Position numbers and translations under genes: made by a program. From Thalassospira sp. TSL5-1 (GTDB lineage: Bacteria > Pseudomonadota > Alphaproteobacteria > Rhodospirillales > Thalassospiraceae): a DNA stretch of 64,000 nucleotides. The first letter of the stretch is position 1; every line of letters starts with the position of its first letter. Below the pieces are notes generated by a model. The model did not search any database, had not been told where the DNA came from, and saw only the letters and a program-made list of their open reading frames with translations. The stretch is taken from contig NZ_KV880637.1 of the NCBI RefSeq assembly GCF_001907695.1, forward strand, positions 1,922,001 to 1,986,000, in the 5' to 3' direction. Positions 17,435 through 25,894 of this stretch are shown in pieces.

Positions 17435-18364
17435 ATGGCCCATAAAGTCATTATCACCTGTGCCATCACTGGTTCGGTTCATACGCCGTCCATGAGCCCA
17501 TATTTGCCCATCACACCCGATGAAATTGCCGAACAGGCCATTGCGGCCGCACAGGAAGGGGCCGCTATTTTGCACCTTCATGCCCGCGACCCCAAAACCG
17601 GCTTCCCCGCCCCGGACCCGGGACTTTTCAGGCAATTTTTGCCTAAAATCCGCGAGGCCACCGAGGCGGTGGTCAATATCTCGACCGGCGGTGGCATGAC
17701 CATGACGGTTGAGGATCGCATCCAGGCAGCGCAAACCACATCGCCGGAAATGGCGTCGCTTAACCTTGGCAGCATGAATTTTGGTCTGTTTCCGGCATTA
17801 AAGCGCAAAACCGAATGGCAGCATGACTGGGAACCGGACTTCCTCGAAAGCAGCCGTGATTTCATATTTAGAAATACCTTTTCAGATATTGAAACAATCC
17901 TTGCGCAACTGGGCGACGCCAACGGCACCCGCTTTGAATTTGAATGTTACGATGTAGGCCATCTTTATACCCTGGCCCATTTCATCGATCACGGGCTGGT
18001 CAAAGGCCCGGTCTTTTTACAGTTTGTGCTGGGTGTTTTGGGTGGCATCGGTGCCGATCCTGAAAACCTGATGCACATGAAGGCCACCGCAGACCGGCTT
18101 TTTGGCGACCAGTACCGTTTTTCCGTTTTAGGTGTTGGTCGGGCCCAAATGCCCTTTGCCGCCATGTCGGCCAGTATGGGCGGTCATGTGCGTGTTGGCC
18201 TGGAAGACAACCTTTACATCTGCAAAGGCGAACTGGCGCGTAACAATGCCGAACAGGTTAAGAAGGTTTGCGATATTCTGACCGGCTTGAACCTTGACAT
18301 CGCCACACCGGACGAAGCCCGCGCCATGCTGGGCCTCAAGGGATATGACAAAGTCGGGTTTTAG
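17435..18364 (+). CDS. Beta-keto acid cleavage enzyme (BKACE, DUF849 family)
   Basis: Enzymes of this zinc-dependent family condense a beta-keto acid with acetyl-CoA to give acetoacetate plus a shorter CoA ester. The lysine-fermentation enzyme Kce is the type member. The protein has 309 residues from the ATG at 17435 (GGAG upstream); an earlier in-frame ATG lies inside the aminotransferase gene and is rejected. The N-terminal strand is KVIITCAITG, and the zinc pair His47 and His49 is in AILHLHARDP. Also present are NISTGGGMTMTVEDR and FECYDVGHLY. It starts 1 bp after the aminotransferase stop. Confidence 0.9.
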   Translation: MAHKVIITCAITGSVHTPSMSPYLPITPDEIAEQAIAAAQEGAAILHLHARDPKTGFPAPDPGLFRQFLPKIREATEAVVNISTGGGMTMTVEDRIQAAQTTSPEMASLNLGSMNFGLFPALKRKTEWQHDWEPDFLESSRDFIFRNTFSDIETILAQLGDANGTRFEFECYDVGHLYTLAHFIDHGLVKGPVFLQFVLGVLGGIGADPENLMHMKATADRLFGDQYRFSVLGVGRAQMPFAAMSASMGGHVRVGLEDNLYICKGELARNNAEQVKKVCDILTGLNLDIATPDEARAMLGLKGYDKVGF

Positions 18365-18435
18365 CCCGGCCAGCCACAATGTTTTATCCCATCCCTGATG
18401 CGTCACCACCACACGACCAAGGAAAGGGCGGCAAA

Positions 18436-19467
18436 ATGATGCAGGCCTATTTTTCACCCGATCAAATGTTGCATCACGGCCAGACCTTTCTGGTTGGCGG
18501 TGAACGCAAACCCATTCCCGAAGTACCAGAACGGGCCGAAATCCTCAATTCTGCCCTAAAAAAGCTGTCAATTACGCCCCAACACCCCAACGATTTTGGC
18601 CTTGCACCGCTGGCAAAGGTCCATTCGCCGGAATATTTGCTGTTTTTAGAAACAATTCATGACGAATGGCGTGCCAGCGGCGGGGCCGATATCGTGGTGC
18701 CGCACATTCACCCGTTTGATCGCACCGGTACCTATCCCGCTACGGCGGCAGGCAAAGCGGGATTTCACCTGTGTGATACATCCTGCCCCATATCGGCCAA
18801 GACATGGCAATCCGCACGGGCAAGTGCCAATTGTGCCGTCGCTGCCGCGCAGGATGTACGCGATCACAAAGCGAACATGGCCTATGCCCTGTGCCGCCCG
18901 CCGGGCCACCATGCCAGCCGCGAGATTGCCGGCGGTTTTTGTTATCTGAATAATTCGGCCATTGCTGCCATGCAATTACGCGAACGGTTTGACCGTGTCG
19001 CGATCCTGGATATCGACCTGCATCATGGCAATGGCACGCAGCACATCTTTTATGACCGCGACGATGTGTTCACCCTGTCCATCCATGCCGATCCGGCCGG
19101 TTTTTATCCGTTCTACTGGGGCCATTCCCATGAACGCGGAACAGGCCGGGGTCTGGGCTATAATCGCAACTTTCCCTTGCCACTTGGCAGTGGCGATGAT
19201 GTGTTTTTGAACGCCCTTGATGACGCAATAATGCTTATTGAGAAATATGCCCCCGGTGCCCTGATCCTGGCCTGCGGCCTTGATGCCTCAGGCGATGACC
19301 CTTTTGGCGGACTAAATGTCTCGACCGACGGTTTTGGCAAAATCGCCCGTAAAATCAGCTTGATCGGCCTGCCCACCGTGATAGTTCAGGAAGGTGGATA
19401 TGTCAGCCCGTCTCTGGGTGACAACCTTGTTCAGTTCCTTGGAAGTTTTGCGGAGGCACGATCATGA
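18436..19467 (+). CDS. Histone-deacetylase-family protein, probable acetylpolyamine amidohydrolase
   Basis: This is a zinc hydrolase of the arginase/deacetylase fold, likely removing acetyl (or another short acyl) group from a polyamine-like substrate. It has 343 residues from the ATG at 18436. Signature elements are RPPGHHAS with His158-His159 and LDIDLHHGNGTQ with the Asp/His zinc ligands. CGLDASGDDPFGG carries the last Asp, and VQEGGYV supplies the region near the catalytic Tyr. His158/His159 fall at the same positions as I recall for bacterial acetylpolyamine amidohydrolases. The next gene overlaps its stop codon (ATGA). Confidence 0.87.
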   Translation: MMQAYFSPDQMLHHGQTFLVGGERKPIPEVPERAEILNSALKKLSITPQHPNDFGLAPLAKVHSPEYLLFLETIHDEWRASGGADIVVPHIHPFDRTGTYPATAAGKAGFHLCDTSCPISAKTWQSARASANCAVAAAQDVRDHKANMAYALCRPPGHHASREIAGGFCYLNNSAIAAMQLRERFDRVAILDIDLHHGNGTQHIFYDRDDVFTLSIHADPAGFYPFYWGHSHERGTGRGLGYNRNFPLPLGSGDDVFLNALDDAIMLIEKYAPGALILACGLDASGDDPFGGLNVSTDGFGKIARKISLIGLPTVIVQEGGYVSPSLGDNLVQFLGSFAEARS

Positions 19468-20624
19468 CTTCAGCCGACATCATTATCATCGGGGGCGGTA
19501 TTGCCGGGATGTCTGCCGCCTATTTTCTGGCGCAAAAAGGCAAAAAAGTCATCGTGCTGGAACGCGAGGACCAACCGGGCTATCACTGCACCGGGCGTTC
19601 AGCCGCACTCTACAGCGAAACCTATGGCCCGAAGATCATTCGCAAAATGTCAACCGCCAGCCGGTCCTTTTTCCTGACCCCGCCCGAAGGTTTCACCGAC
19701 CACCCCATTCTGACCCCGCGTGGCATGCTGATTATGGCAATGCCCGGCGAAGAAACGCAACTGGACGAACTTCTAACCGAAGGTCGTGCCAATGGTGCGG
19801 ATGTTCAGGCCCTGACACCGGATCAAATCGGTGAGTTGATCCCGATTATTGATACCCGGCAGTTTATTGGCGGCGCACTGGAACCCGCCGCAATGGATAT
19901 TGATGTTCATGCCCTGCATTGGGGCTTTATTCGCCAGTTCAAAAAGATGAATGGCACAATTGTCACCCGCGCCCATGTCGCCAAAATGGAAAAAACCGGC
20001 GATAACTGGGTTGTCACCACACACCGCAACGATCAGTTTACAGCCCCGGTTGTTGTCAATGCCGCCGGTGCCTGGGTTGATGAAGTTGCCTGCGCGGCAA
20101 ATGTCGCCCCGCTTGGCATTACCCCCAAACGCCGCACGGCAGTGATGGTGGACCTTCCGGCTGGCATCAATGCCGAAAAATGGCCCATGACGGCCACCAT
20201 CGAAGAAGGACTTTATTTCAAACCCGATGCCGGGCGATTGCTGGTCTCCCCCGCAGATGCCACACCAACCACCCCGCAAGACATCCAGCCCGAAGAACTC
20301 GATGTGGCGATTACCATTGACCGGCTTATGACCATGACCAATCTTAATGTCGGCCGCCCCGGTGAAAGCTGGGCTGGATTACGCAGTTTCTTTGCCGATG
20401 GCGACCCGGTATCGGGTTTTGATACCAACAAAAAGGGCTTTTACTGGCTGGCAGGGCAAGGGGGCTACGGCATTCAAACGGCCCCGGCAATGGGGGAATT
20501 TGCTGCCTGCATGATTTGCGGTGAAGACATTCCTGAACGCATGAAGCAACTGGGCATCACACAGGATGCCCTGTCCCCTGCCCGTCCGGGGCTTGCCGCA
20601 CAAACAACCGAACCCGCATCATGA
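19464..20624 (+). CDS. FAD-dependent oxidoreductase (DAO family)
   Basis: This 386-residue flavoenzyme probably oxidises an amine or amino acid to an imine. The FAD motif IIIIGGGIAGMSAAYFLA is at the N-terminus, the second strand ends VIVLERE, and the C-terminal FAD contact is FYWLAGQGGYGIQTAP. It overlaps the preceding and following genes by 4 bp each, so the three are translationally coupled. An imine product would explain the RidA-type protein that closes the operon. The substrate is unresolved. Confidence 0.87.
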   Translation: MTSADIIIIGGGIAGMSAAYFLAQKGKKVIVLEREDQPGYHCTGRSAALYSETYGPKIIRKMSTASRSFFLTPPEGFTDHPILTPRGMLIMAMPGEETQLDELLTEGRANGADVQALTPDQIGELIPIIDTRQFIGGALEPAAMDIDVHALHWGFIRQFKKMNGTIVTRAHVAKMEKTGDNWVVTTHRNDQFTAPVVVNAAGAWVDEVACAANVAPLGITPKRRTAVMVDLPAGINAEKWPMTATIEEGLYFKPDAGRLLVSPADATPTTPQDIQPEELDVAITIDRLMTMTNLNVGRPGESWAGLRSFFADGDPVSGFDTNKKGFYWLAGQGGYGIQTAPAMGEFAACMICGEDIPERMKQLGITQDALSPARPGLAAQTTEPAS

Positions 20625-21922
20625 CCGGCAAGGCAACAACAGCAGCAGCCACACGAACAGCCCTGCGTAAAGCCGTCCATGCCCGGCGCGATCAGATTTT
20701 GAGCGACCTTGCCGATCTGGTCGCCCATCCAAGCCTTTTGGGCACCGAATACGGCGCACAGGAATGGATGGCGGAAAAATATCAGTCGATGGGGCTGGTT
20801 GTTGAGAAAGTCGCCATTGATACTGAAAAACTGCGCGACAAGCCCGGTTTTTCACCGCCCGTTATTGAAAACTATGATGGCCGGGAAAATATTATTGGCC
20901 TGTATCAGCCGCAAAAACAAACCGGCAAAAGCCTGATTCTGAACGGCCATATTGATGTAGTGCCAACCGGCCCGGCAGAACTTTGGCAGCAACCACCTTT
21001 TACCCCGCATGTCATCGGCGATTGGCTCTATGGCAGGGGTGCCGGCGATATGAAGGCGGGGCTTATTGCCAGTTGCCATGCCTTCGAGGCCCTGTGTGAT
21101 GCAAACCTTCTGCCTGCCGCCCCGGTGATCTTCCAATCCGTGGTCGAGGAAGAATGCACCGGTAACGGCGCCCTGGCCTGCCTTCACGCCGGATACCGTG
21201 CTGATTGCGCCATCATCCCCGAACCATTTAACCAAACCCTGATGACTGCGCAATTGGGGGTTATGTGGTTTCAGCTAACCGTTACCGGCAGCCCGGCCCA
21301 TGTGCTGGATACGTCGGCAGGCAGCAATGCCATCGAGGCTGCCTATGGCTTTTTTGAAACGCTAAAGGAAGTTGAAGACCTTTGGAATCAGCCGGACCAT
21401 CGCCACGCGGCTTATGCCGCCCATGATCACCCGGTAAATTTCAACCTGGGTAAAATATCAGGCGGGGAATGGGCCTCGACCGTGCCGCCAGTATGCGAGG
21501 CCGATATTCGCATTGGCTTTTATCCCGGTATGGATATGGCAAAAATCCGCAAGATCATCGAGGACGTTGCGCAATCGGCCCGTCAGAATCATCCGTCTTG
21601 CAAGGGTGCCACCTTTGACATCACCTATCGCGGTTTTCAGGCCGAAGGATGCGTCATGGATGAAACCCATCCCATGATGCAAACCATTGGCCGCTTGCAT
21701 CAGGAAGTAACGGGGGATGCGATAAAAAACTACGCATCAACGGCAACAACGGATGCCCGTTTTTTCCAGATCTATGGCAATATCCCGGCCACATGTTACG
21801 GACCAAAGGCAGAACGCATTCATGGCATTGATGAACGGGTGTCGATTTCTTCGCTCATGCAAGTGACCGAAGTTCTCGCCCTGTTTGTGGCTGACTGGTG
21901 CGGAACACTGCCGCGTTCCTGA
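20621..21922 (+). CDS. M20-family deacylase/peptidase (ArgE/DapE-like)
   Basis: This is a dinuclear zinc amidohydrolase of 433 residues. Metal ligands are readable in LNGHIDVVP (His), GRGAGDMKAG (Asp), VVEEECTGNG (Glu-Glu), IIPEP (Glu) and ERIHGIDE (His). A dimerisation domain lies roughly at residues 215-330. It likely removes an acyl group from an N-acyl amino compound. It overlaps the preceding flavoenzyme gene by 4 bp. Why the operon has two deacylases (this one and the HDAC-like protein) is unclear. Confidence 0.88.
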   Translation: MTGKATTAAATRTALRKAVHARRDQILSDLADLVAHPSLLGTEYGAQEWMAEKYQSMGLVVEKVAIDTEKLRDKPGFSPPVIENYDGRENIIGLYQPQKQTGKSLILNGHIDVVPTGPAELWQQPPFTPHVIGDWLYGRGAGDMKAGLIASCHAFEALCDANLLPAAPVIFQSVVEEECTGNGALACLHAGYRADCAIIPEPFNQTLMTAQLGVMWFQLTVTGSPAHVLDTSAGSNAIEAAYGFFETLKEVEDLWNQPDHRHAAYAAHDHPVNFNLGKISGGEWASTVPPVCEADIRIGFYPGMDMAKIRKIIEDVAQSARQNHPSCKGATFDITYRGFQAEGCVMDETHPMMQTIGRLHQEVTGDAIKNYASTATTDARFFQIYGNIPATCYGPKAERIHGIDERVSISSLMQVTEVLALFVADWCGTLPRS

Positions 21923-21934
21923 ACCACACCTTAA

Positions 21935-21973
21935 ATCTTATAATCTTATCATCTTATAAACGGAGTATCTTAT
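21935..21973 (+). repeat. ATCTTAT heptamer repeats in the ridA leader
   Basis: Four copies of ATCTTAT start at 21935, 21943, 21951 and 21967, that is, on an 8-bp grid with one step missing. The last copy runs into the ridA ATG. The Shine-Dalgarno CGGAG sits in the missing slot. Confidence 0.6.
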
Positions 21974-22319
21974 GAGCATTGAACGTTTTCATACCGGCCA
22001 TCGCATGAGTCAGGCTGTTGTACATGGCAACACGGTTTACCTGGCAGGCCAGGTTGGTGAAGCGGGCGCATCCGTCACCGAGCAGACCAAAAAATGCCTG
22101 GAACAGGTTGATGCCCTGCTGGCCGAATGTGGTTCAAGCAAGGAAAAAATCCTTCAAACCATTATCTGGCTGGCCGATATGAATGATTTCGCTGAAATGA
22201 ATGCCGTTTGGGATGCTTGGGTTCCGCAGGGTCATACGCCGGCACGCGCCTGTGGCGAAGCCAAGCTGGCAACGCCGGATTACAAGGTGGAATTCATCGT
22301 TACCGCCGCCAAAGACTAA
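21972..22319 (+). CDS. RidA/YjgF-family imine/enamine deaminase
   Basis: This small 115-residue trimeric protein of the RidA superfamily hydrolyses reactive enamine/imine intermediates. It shows HGNTVYLAGQVGE, the QTKKCLEQVDALL helix and PARACGEAKL. The arginine of the PxRAC segment is the expected substrate contact. It ends the operon and fits as the partner of the upstream FAD oxidoreductase, whose product would be an imine. A terminator follows. Confidence 0.88.
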   Translation: MSIERFHTGHRMSQAVVHGNTVYLAGQVGEAGASVTEQTKKCLEQVDALLAECGSSKEKILQTIIWLADMNDFAEMNAVWDAWVPQGHTPARACGEAKLATPDYKVEFIVTAAKD

Positions 22320-22335
22320 CATGACGTCATTTATT

Positions 22336-22370
22336 GCCAGGCAGAGGAGCCCCTCTGTCTGGCTTTTTTA
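22336..22370 (+). terminator. Intrinsic terminator of the polyamine-type operon
   Basis: A 12-bp stem GCCAGGCAGAGG / CCTCTGTCTGGC (one G-T pair) with a 4-nt loop is followed by TTTTTT. Confidence 0.92.
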
Positions 22371-22415
22371 TAACGCGATCACATAGCCTGCGGCATCAAG
22401 AACGAACAGACGTGC

Positions 22416-23678
22416 CTAGCCTTCCTGCTGATCGCGTGCGTCGCGCGTAACAATCACGGAATGTCCTTCCAGCGTTTGGTGAACAGGGCATTTATTGGCG
22501 ATTTCGATCAGACGCTGGCGGACGTCATCATCAAAATCCCCATGCAGGGTAATGATGCGTTCAAAACGGTCAATTTTGGCACCGTGTTCCCGTGCACTTT
22601 CGCTACAATCAATGCAATCATCAGCATGTATTTTCTGGTGTGATACCTGCACGGAAATGCCATCCAGCAGGATTTTCTTGCGATCAGCATACATACGGAT
22701 CGTCATGGATGTACAGGCCCCCAGGGCAGATGCCAAAAAATCATAGGGGGATGGCCCGCTATCCAACCCGCCAACGGCCTCTGGTTCATCAGCAATGAAA
22801 CGATGACGCCCCGAAACCAGCATGGTCTGAAATTTTCCCAGCCCGGTTTCACGCGCCTTAACACCATCAGGCCCTTCCCCGGCGGCAGCCACCAACGATT
22901 TTGCCGCATCCGTTTTGACGATATAAGGTCTCGCCCAGGCGGCAATCACACCGGCGACATAGGCCGCATCCTCGGACGCACGTAAAAGATGGTCCGCTTT
23001 ATCAAGCGAAATAAAGCTTTTGGGATGTTTGGCGGCGGTAAAAATACGCGTTGCATTGTCAATTCCGACGGTTTGATCCAGCGGACCATGCAGCACCAGC
23101 AACGCCTTGTGAAGCTGGGAAACGGACTTTTCGATGTCATGCCCGGCAAGATCATCAAGGAACTGTTTTTTGATGGTAAAGGGCCGCCCACTCAGCGAAA
23201 CTTCCGCCTGCCCTGCCTTGCGGATTTCATCGAGCTTGGCGGCAAAATTTTCCGTTACATGCGCCACATCTGCCGGGGCTGCAATGGTGGCAACAGCCTG
23301 CGCCTCGGGGATATCTTTGGCAACTGCAAGCATCGCCGCCCCCCCCAGCGAATGACCGATCAGCAATTTCGGGGCTTCAAACTCGTCACGCAGATATTGT
23401 GCAGCCCGGCGTAAATCTTCCAGGTTAGATGTAAAACTGGTTGATCCAAAATCGCCCCCCGAACCACCAAGCCCGGTAAAATCAAACCGTAAAACAGCGA
23501 CACCTTGCACATTGAGCGCCTGGGAAATTTTGCGGGTCGCCGTCAGGTCCTTGGTGCAGGTAAAACAATGCGCAAACAGGGCATAAGCCAGAACAGGCCC
23601 AGCCGGCAAATCCAGTCGCGCGGAAAGCGATGCACCCATAGCACCTTCAAAACTCAGCTTTATCGCGCGAATTGTCAT
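22416..23678 (-). CDS. Bifunctional alpha/beta hydrolase-OsmC fusion protein
   Basis: This 420-residue two-domain protein begins with an alpha/beta hydrolase (about residues 1-255) with nucleophile Ser110 in LLIGHSLGG, catalytic His230 in KADHLL and an Asp probably near 201. An OsmC-like domain follows (about 270-415), with the paired peroxidatic cysteines Cys322 (LGACTSM) and Cys397 (NKCPVH). OsmC proteins reduce organic hydroperoxides. The fused hydrolase may release the fatty acid or hydroperoxide from an ester. CGGAG lies before the ATG. The gene stands alone, and a CxxC-rich loop (DDCIDCSE) lies inside the OsmC part. The domain order is known in alphaproteobacteria, but the combined activity is not established. 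Confidence 0.88.
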   Translation of the reverse strand: MTIRAIKLSFEGAMGASLSARLDLPAGPVLAYALFAHCFTCTKDLTATRKISQALNVQGVAVLRFDFTGLGGSGGDFGSTSFTSNLEDLRRAAQYLRDEFEAPKLLIGHSLGGAAMLAVAKDIPEAQAVATIAAPADVAHVTENFAAKLDEIRKAGQAEVSLSGRPFTIKKQFLDDLAGHDIEKSVSQLHKALLVLHGPLDQTVGIDNATRIFTAAKHPKSFISLDKADHLLRASEDAAYVAGVIAAWARPYIVKTDAAKSLVAAAGEGPDGVKARETGLGKFQTMLVSGRHRFIADEPEAVGGLDSGPSPYDFLASALGACTSMTIRMYADRKKILLDGISVQVSHQKIHADDCIDCSESAREHGAKIDRFERIITLHGDFDDDVRQRLIEIANKCPVHQTLEGHSVIVTRDARDQQEG

Positions 23679-23786
23679 GTTTTTCTCCGTTGCTGTGGGT
23701 CAAATACATTTTGACAAATTGATAATATATTACCAGCTTAACGGGTAATTATTATATGTTTTTTACGCTAGAAGGATGGCCTTGCA

Positions 23787-24326
23787 ATGCTGCCCATCAA
23801 AACATCCCGGCTGGTCCTAAGAGCAGCAACACATGATGACGCAGCTTTTGTTCTGGAACTGCTTAATCAGCCAGACTGGCTTGAATATGTTGGGGATCGC
23901 AACATTGGCGATCAGGCTGCAGCAGCGGTTTATATTAATGAACGGCTGATTAGCGCCTATGAACGCACCGGATTTGGCCTTTATATGGTGGACCTTGCCA
24001 AAACCGGCGAAACGATTGGCCTGTGTGGCCTTGTAAAACGTGAAAACCTGCCCGATCCAGACATTGGTTTTGCCTTTTTACGCGAATGGCAGGGCAAGGG
24101 CTTTGCCCGCGAAGCCGCCCAGGCAACATTAGGTCATGCCTATAGAGACCTTGGCTTAAAACGAGTTGTCGGTTTTACGTTACCGGAAAATGAACGTTCC
24201 ATTCGCCTGCTGGAAAGCTTGGGCATGGTGTTTGAACGCCAAGTCTATATTGATGACAACCGCGAGGCCTGTAATCTTTACGTTCCGGCAAAGGAACATC
24301 AACCGTCGGCCTATGGCGCATTCTAA
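23787..24326 (+). CDS. GNAT-family N-acetyltransferase (RimJ/RimL type)
   Basis: This 179-residue acetyltransferase has the RimJ/L-like beginning IKTSRLVLRAATHDDA, the acetyl-CoA loop WQGKGFAREAA and the closing region NERSIRLLESLGM. It could acetylate a small molecule or a protein N-terminus; the target is unknown. GAAGGA precedes the ATG. Its stop codon overlaps the stop of the convergent thioesterase gene. Confidence 0.85.
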   Translation: MLPIKTSRLVLRAATHDDAAFVLELLNQPDWLEYVGDRNIGDQAAAAVYINERLISAYERTGFGLYMVDLAKTGETIGLCGLVKRENLPDPDIGFAFLREWQGKGFAREAAQATLGHAYRDLGLKRVVGFTLPENERSIRLLESLGMVFERQVYIDDNREACNLYVPAKEHQPSAYGAF

Positions 24327-24820
24327 TTACGCCGGATGCCTATCCTGCGCCCCACCCCCGATGGCACAGGCAAATGTTCCTGCGCCTTGCGAATGCCATC
24401 CAAAGTTTGAAAAATATCATCGGGGAACGGGGCCGAACGCCGGGTTTCCATGTTGATGTGCATGGTAATGATTTCGTTGGTGGCCGAAAGCCAGCCTTCC
24501 TCCGCATGGCGCATTTCATGATACATGTGAATGCGTTTGGCATCGCAATCAAGCACACGGGTATGAAGTTCAAACCTGTCACCCAGATGGATTTCCCGAT
24601 CATAGGTCGCGTGCATTTCAAGCGCAAAGGTCGATCCCCCGCGCCGGGCGGGATATGTCCTGCCCAGCCCTACAGCATCCAAAAATGCCAATGAGCCCAG
24701 ATTAAACGCCACGATATAATACCCGACATTCACATGACCGTTGAAATCGATCCATTCAGGCAGAACATCGCCACGATAGCTGATCAGCATATCCGGGCCG
24801 AAAAGAGTGGAGCTGATCAT
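24323..24820 (-). CDS. Hotdog-fold acyl-CoA thioesterase
   Basis: This 165-residue protein of the 4-hydroxybenzoyl-CoA thioesterase type has the diagnostic PEWIDFNGHVNVGYYIVAF with the catalytic-type Asp and the NGHVN turn, and ends with the strand NEIITMHINMETR. It overlaps the ornithine-cyclodeaminase-family gene by 4 bp (ATGA). A homologous domain occurs in carnitine breakdown (betainyl-CoA thioesterase), but no carnitine dehydrogenase is in the window, so the substrate stays open. Confidence 0.8.
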   Translation of the reverse strand: MISSTLFGPDMLISYRGDVLPEWIDFNGHVNVGYYIVAFNLGSLAFLDAVGLGRTYPARRGGSTFALEMHATYDREIHLGDRFELHTRVLDCDAKRIHMYHEMRHAEEGWLSATNEIITMHINMETRRSAPFPDDIFQTLDGIRKAQEHLPVPSGVGRRIGIRRN

Positions 24821-25758
24821 TTATCCAGAGCCTCGACAACACTTACGGCAGCAGCAAAATCTTCCAGCGCGTGACCAACGGATTTGAAAACAGTGCATTC
24901 ATCATCCGACTGGCGCCCTTTGACTTTCCCGCACGTTAGATCAAACAAATCCCCGTTAATGTCATCCTTGCTGATCGCCCCGGATGCAATTGCCTGCACA
25001 ACATCCCCGCCTTCGGCCGAGGCACCATCGAAGCTGTCCACATAGATGCGGCATTTCTGCATAACCGCATCATCGGTTTCGCGCATGGTGGGCTTGAACG
25101 CCCCAACCAGATCAACATGCACCCCGGCAGGCAGCCAGGCCCCACGTACCAGCGGTTCCGTGCTCAGCGTGGCGCAGGAAATAATATCCGCCGTACCACA
25201 GGCGGCCTCCAAATCATCCGTCCCGCTGGCCTTAAACCCCAAAAGTTCAACTTCACGCGCCAAAGTCACCGCCTTTTCCGGGCGGCGATTCCAGATCGTG
25301 ACTTTTTTGATCGGGCGGACTGCTGCATGAGCCGCAATCAGGTTGGGGGCCATCGCACCCGTACCCACCATCACCAAATGGCTGGCATCCGAACGGGCCA
25401 GATAATCGGCCGCCAGCGCCGATGCGGCAGCGGTGCGGCGGGTTGTTAAACGTGTACCATCCAGCACGGCTTTGGGTTGCCCCGTGACACCATCAAGCAA
25501 AATGTAAATGCCAGATACCGCCGGAAGATTACGCTGCGCATTGCCCGGCACGACGGCAGCCACCTTTACGCCCGCTGCACCGTCTTTTTCCCAGGACGGC
25601 ATCACAAGCAGGGTGGCATCATCCTCGCTGGAACGTTCCATGTTAAAATGACTGCGCAAGGGTGTCTCGCAGCCCTTTGCAAACCAGGTGCGCAGGGCCT
25701 CAACCATGTCGCGCGGGGGAACAGAACGATCAATATCTTCGGCGGTGACAAAACGCAT
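24817..25758 (-). CDS. Ornithine cyclodeaminase / mu-crystallin family protein
   Basis: This 313-residue NAD(P)-binding enzyme has the substrate-domain signature LDGTRLTTRRTAAASALAA and the Rossmann motif HLVMVGTGAMAPNLIAAH, then WNRRPEKA and GAFKPTMRETDD. Members include ornithine cyclodeaminase, pyrroline-2-carboxylate reductase and lysine or alanine dehydrogenase variants, and the specific reaction cannot be read here. It belongs to the left-reading importer operon and overlaps the thioesterase gene downstream. Confidence 0.85.
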   Translation of the reverse strand: MRFVTAEDIDRSVPPRDMVEALRTWFAKGCETPLRSHFNMERSSEDDATLLVMPSWEKDGAAGVKVAAVVPGNAQRNLPAVSGIYILLDGVTGQPKAVLDGTRLTTRRTAAASALAADYLARSDASHLVMVGTGAMAPNLIAAHAAVRPIKKVTIWNRRPEKAVTLAREVELLGFKASGTDDLEAACGTADIISCATLSTEPLVRGAWLPAGVHVDLVGAFKPTMRETDDAVMQKCRIYVDSFDGASAEGGDVVQAIASGAISKDDINGDLFDLTCGKVKGRQSDDECTVFKSVGHALEDFAAAVSVVEALDK

Positions 25759-25894
25759 GGGGCCTACCTGTAAAATTTGTGATTATTCAATTGGTAACGC
25801 ACAATAACCCTATCATGTTGACCGGGCATCGTCACCGTAACAAACCACTGTTTTACCTGGGCACAACGCCTGTATCATGCTGGTTTTACGCGAT

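Noticed and set aside
17435-24820. Carnitine degradation cluster (BKACE plus thioesterase)
   Set aside because: The BKACE and thioesterase genes are about 6 kb apart on opposite strands, and no carnitine dehydrogenase is present in the window.
11685-25635. GAACGTTC palindromes inside coding regions (for example near 11684 and 25630) as additional operators
   Set aside because: They fall within genes, with no promoter context. Several occurrences are compatible with chance and local codon use.
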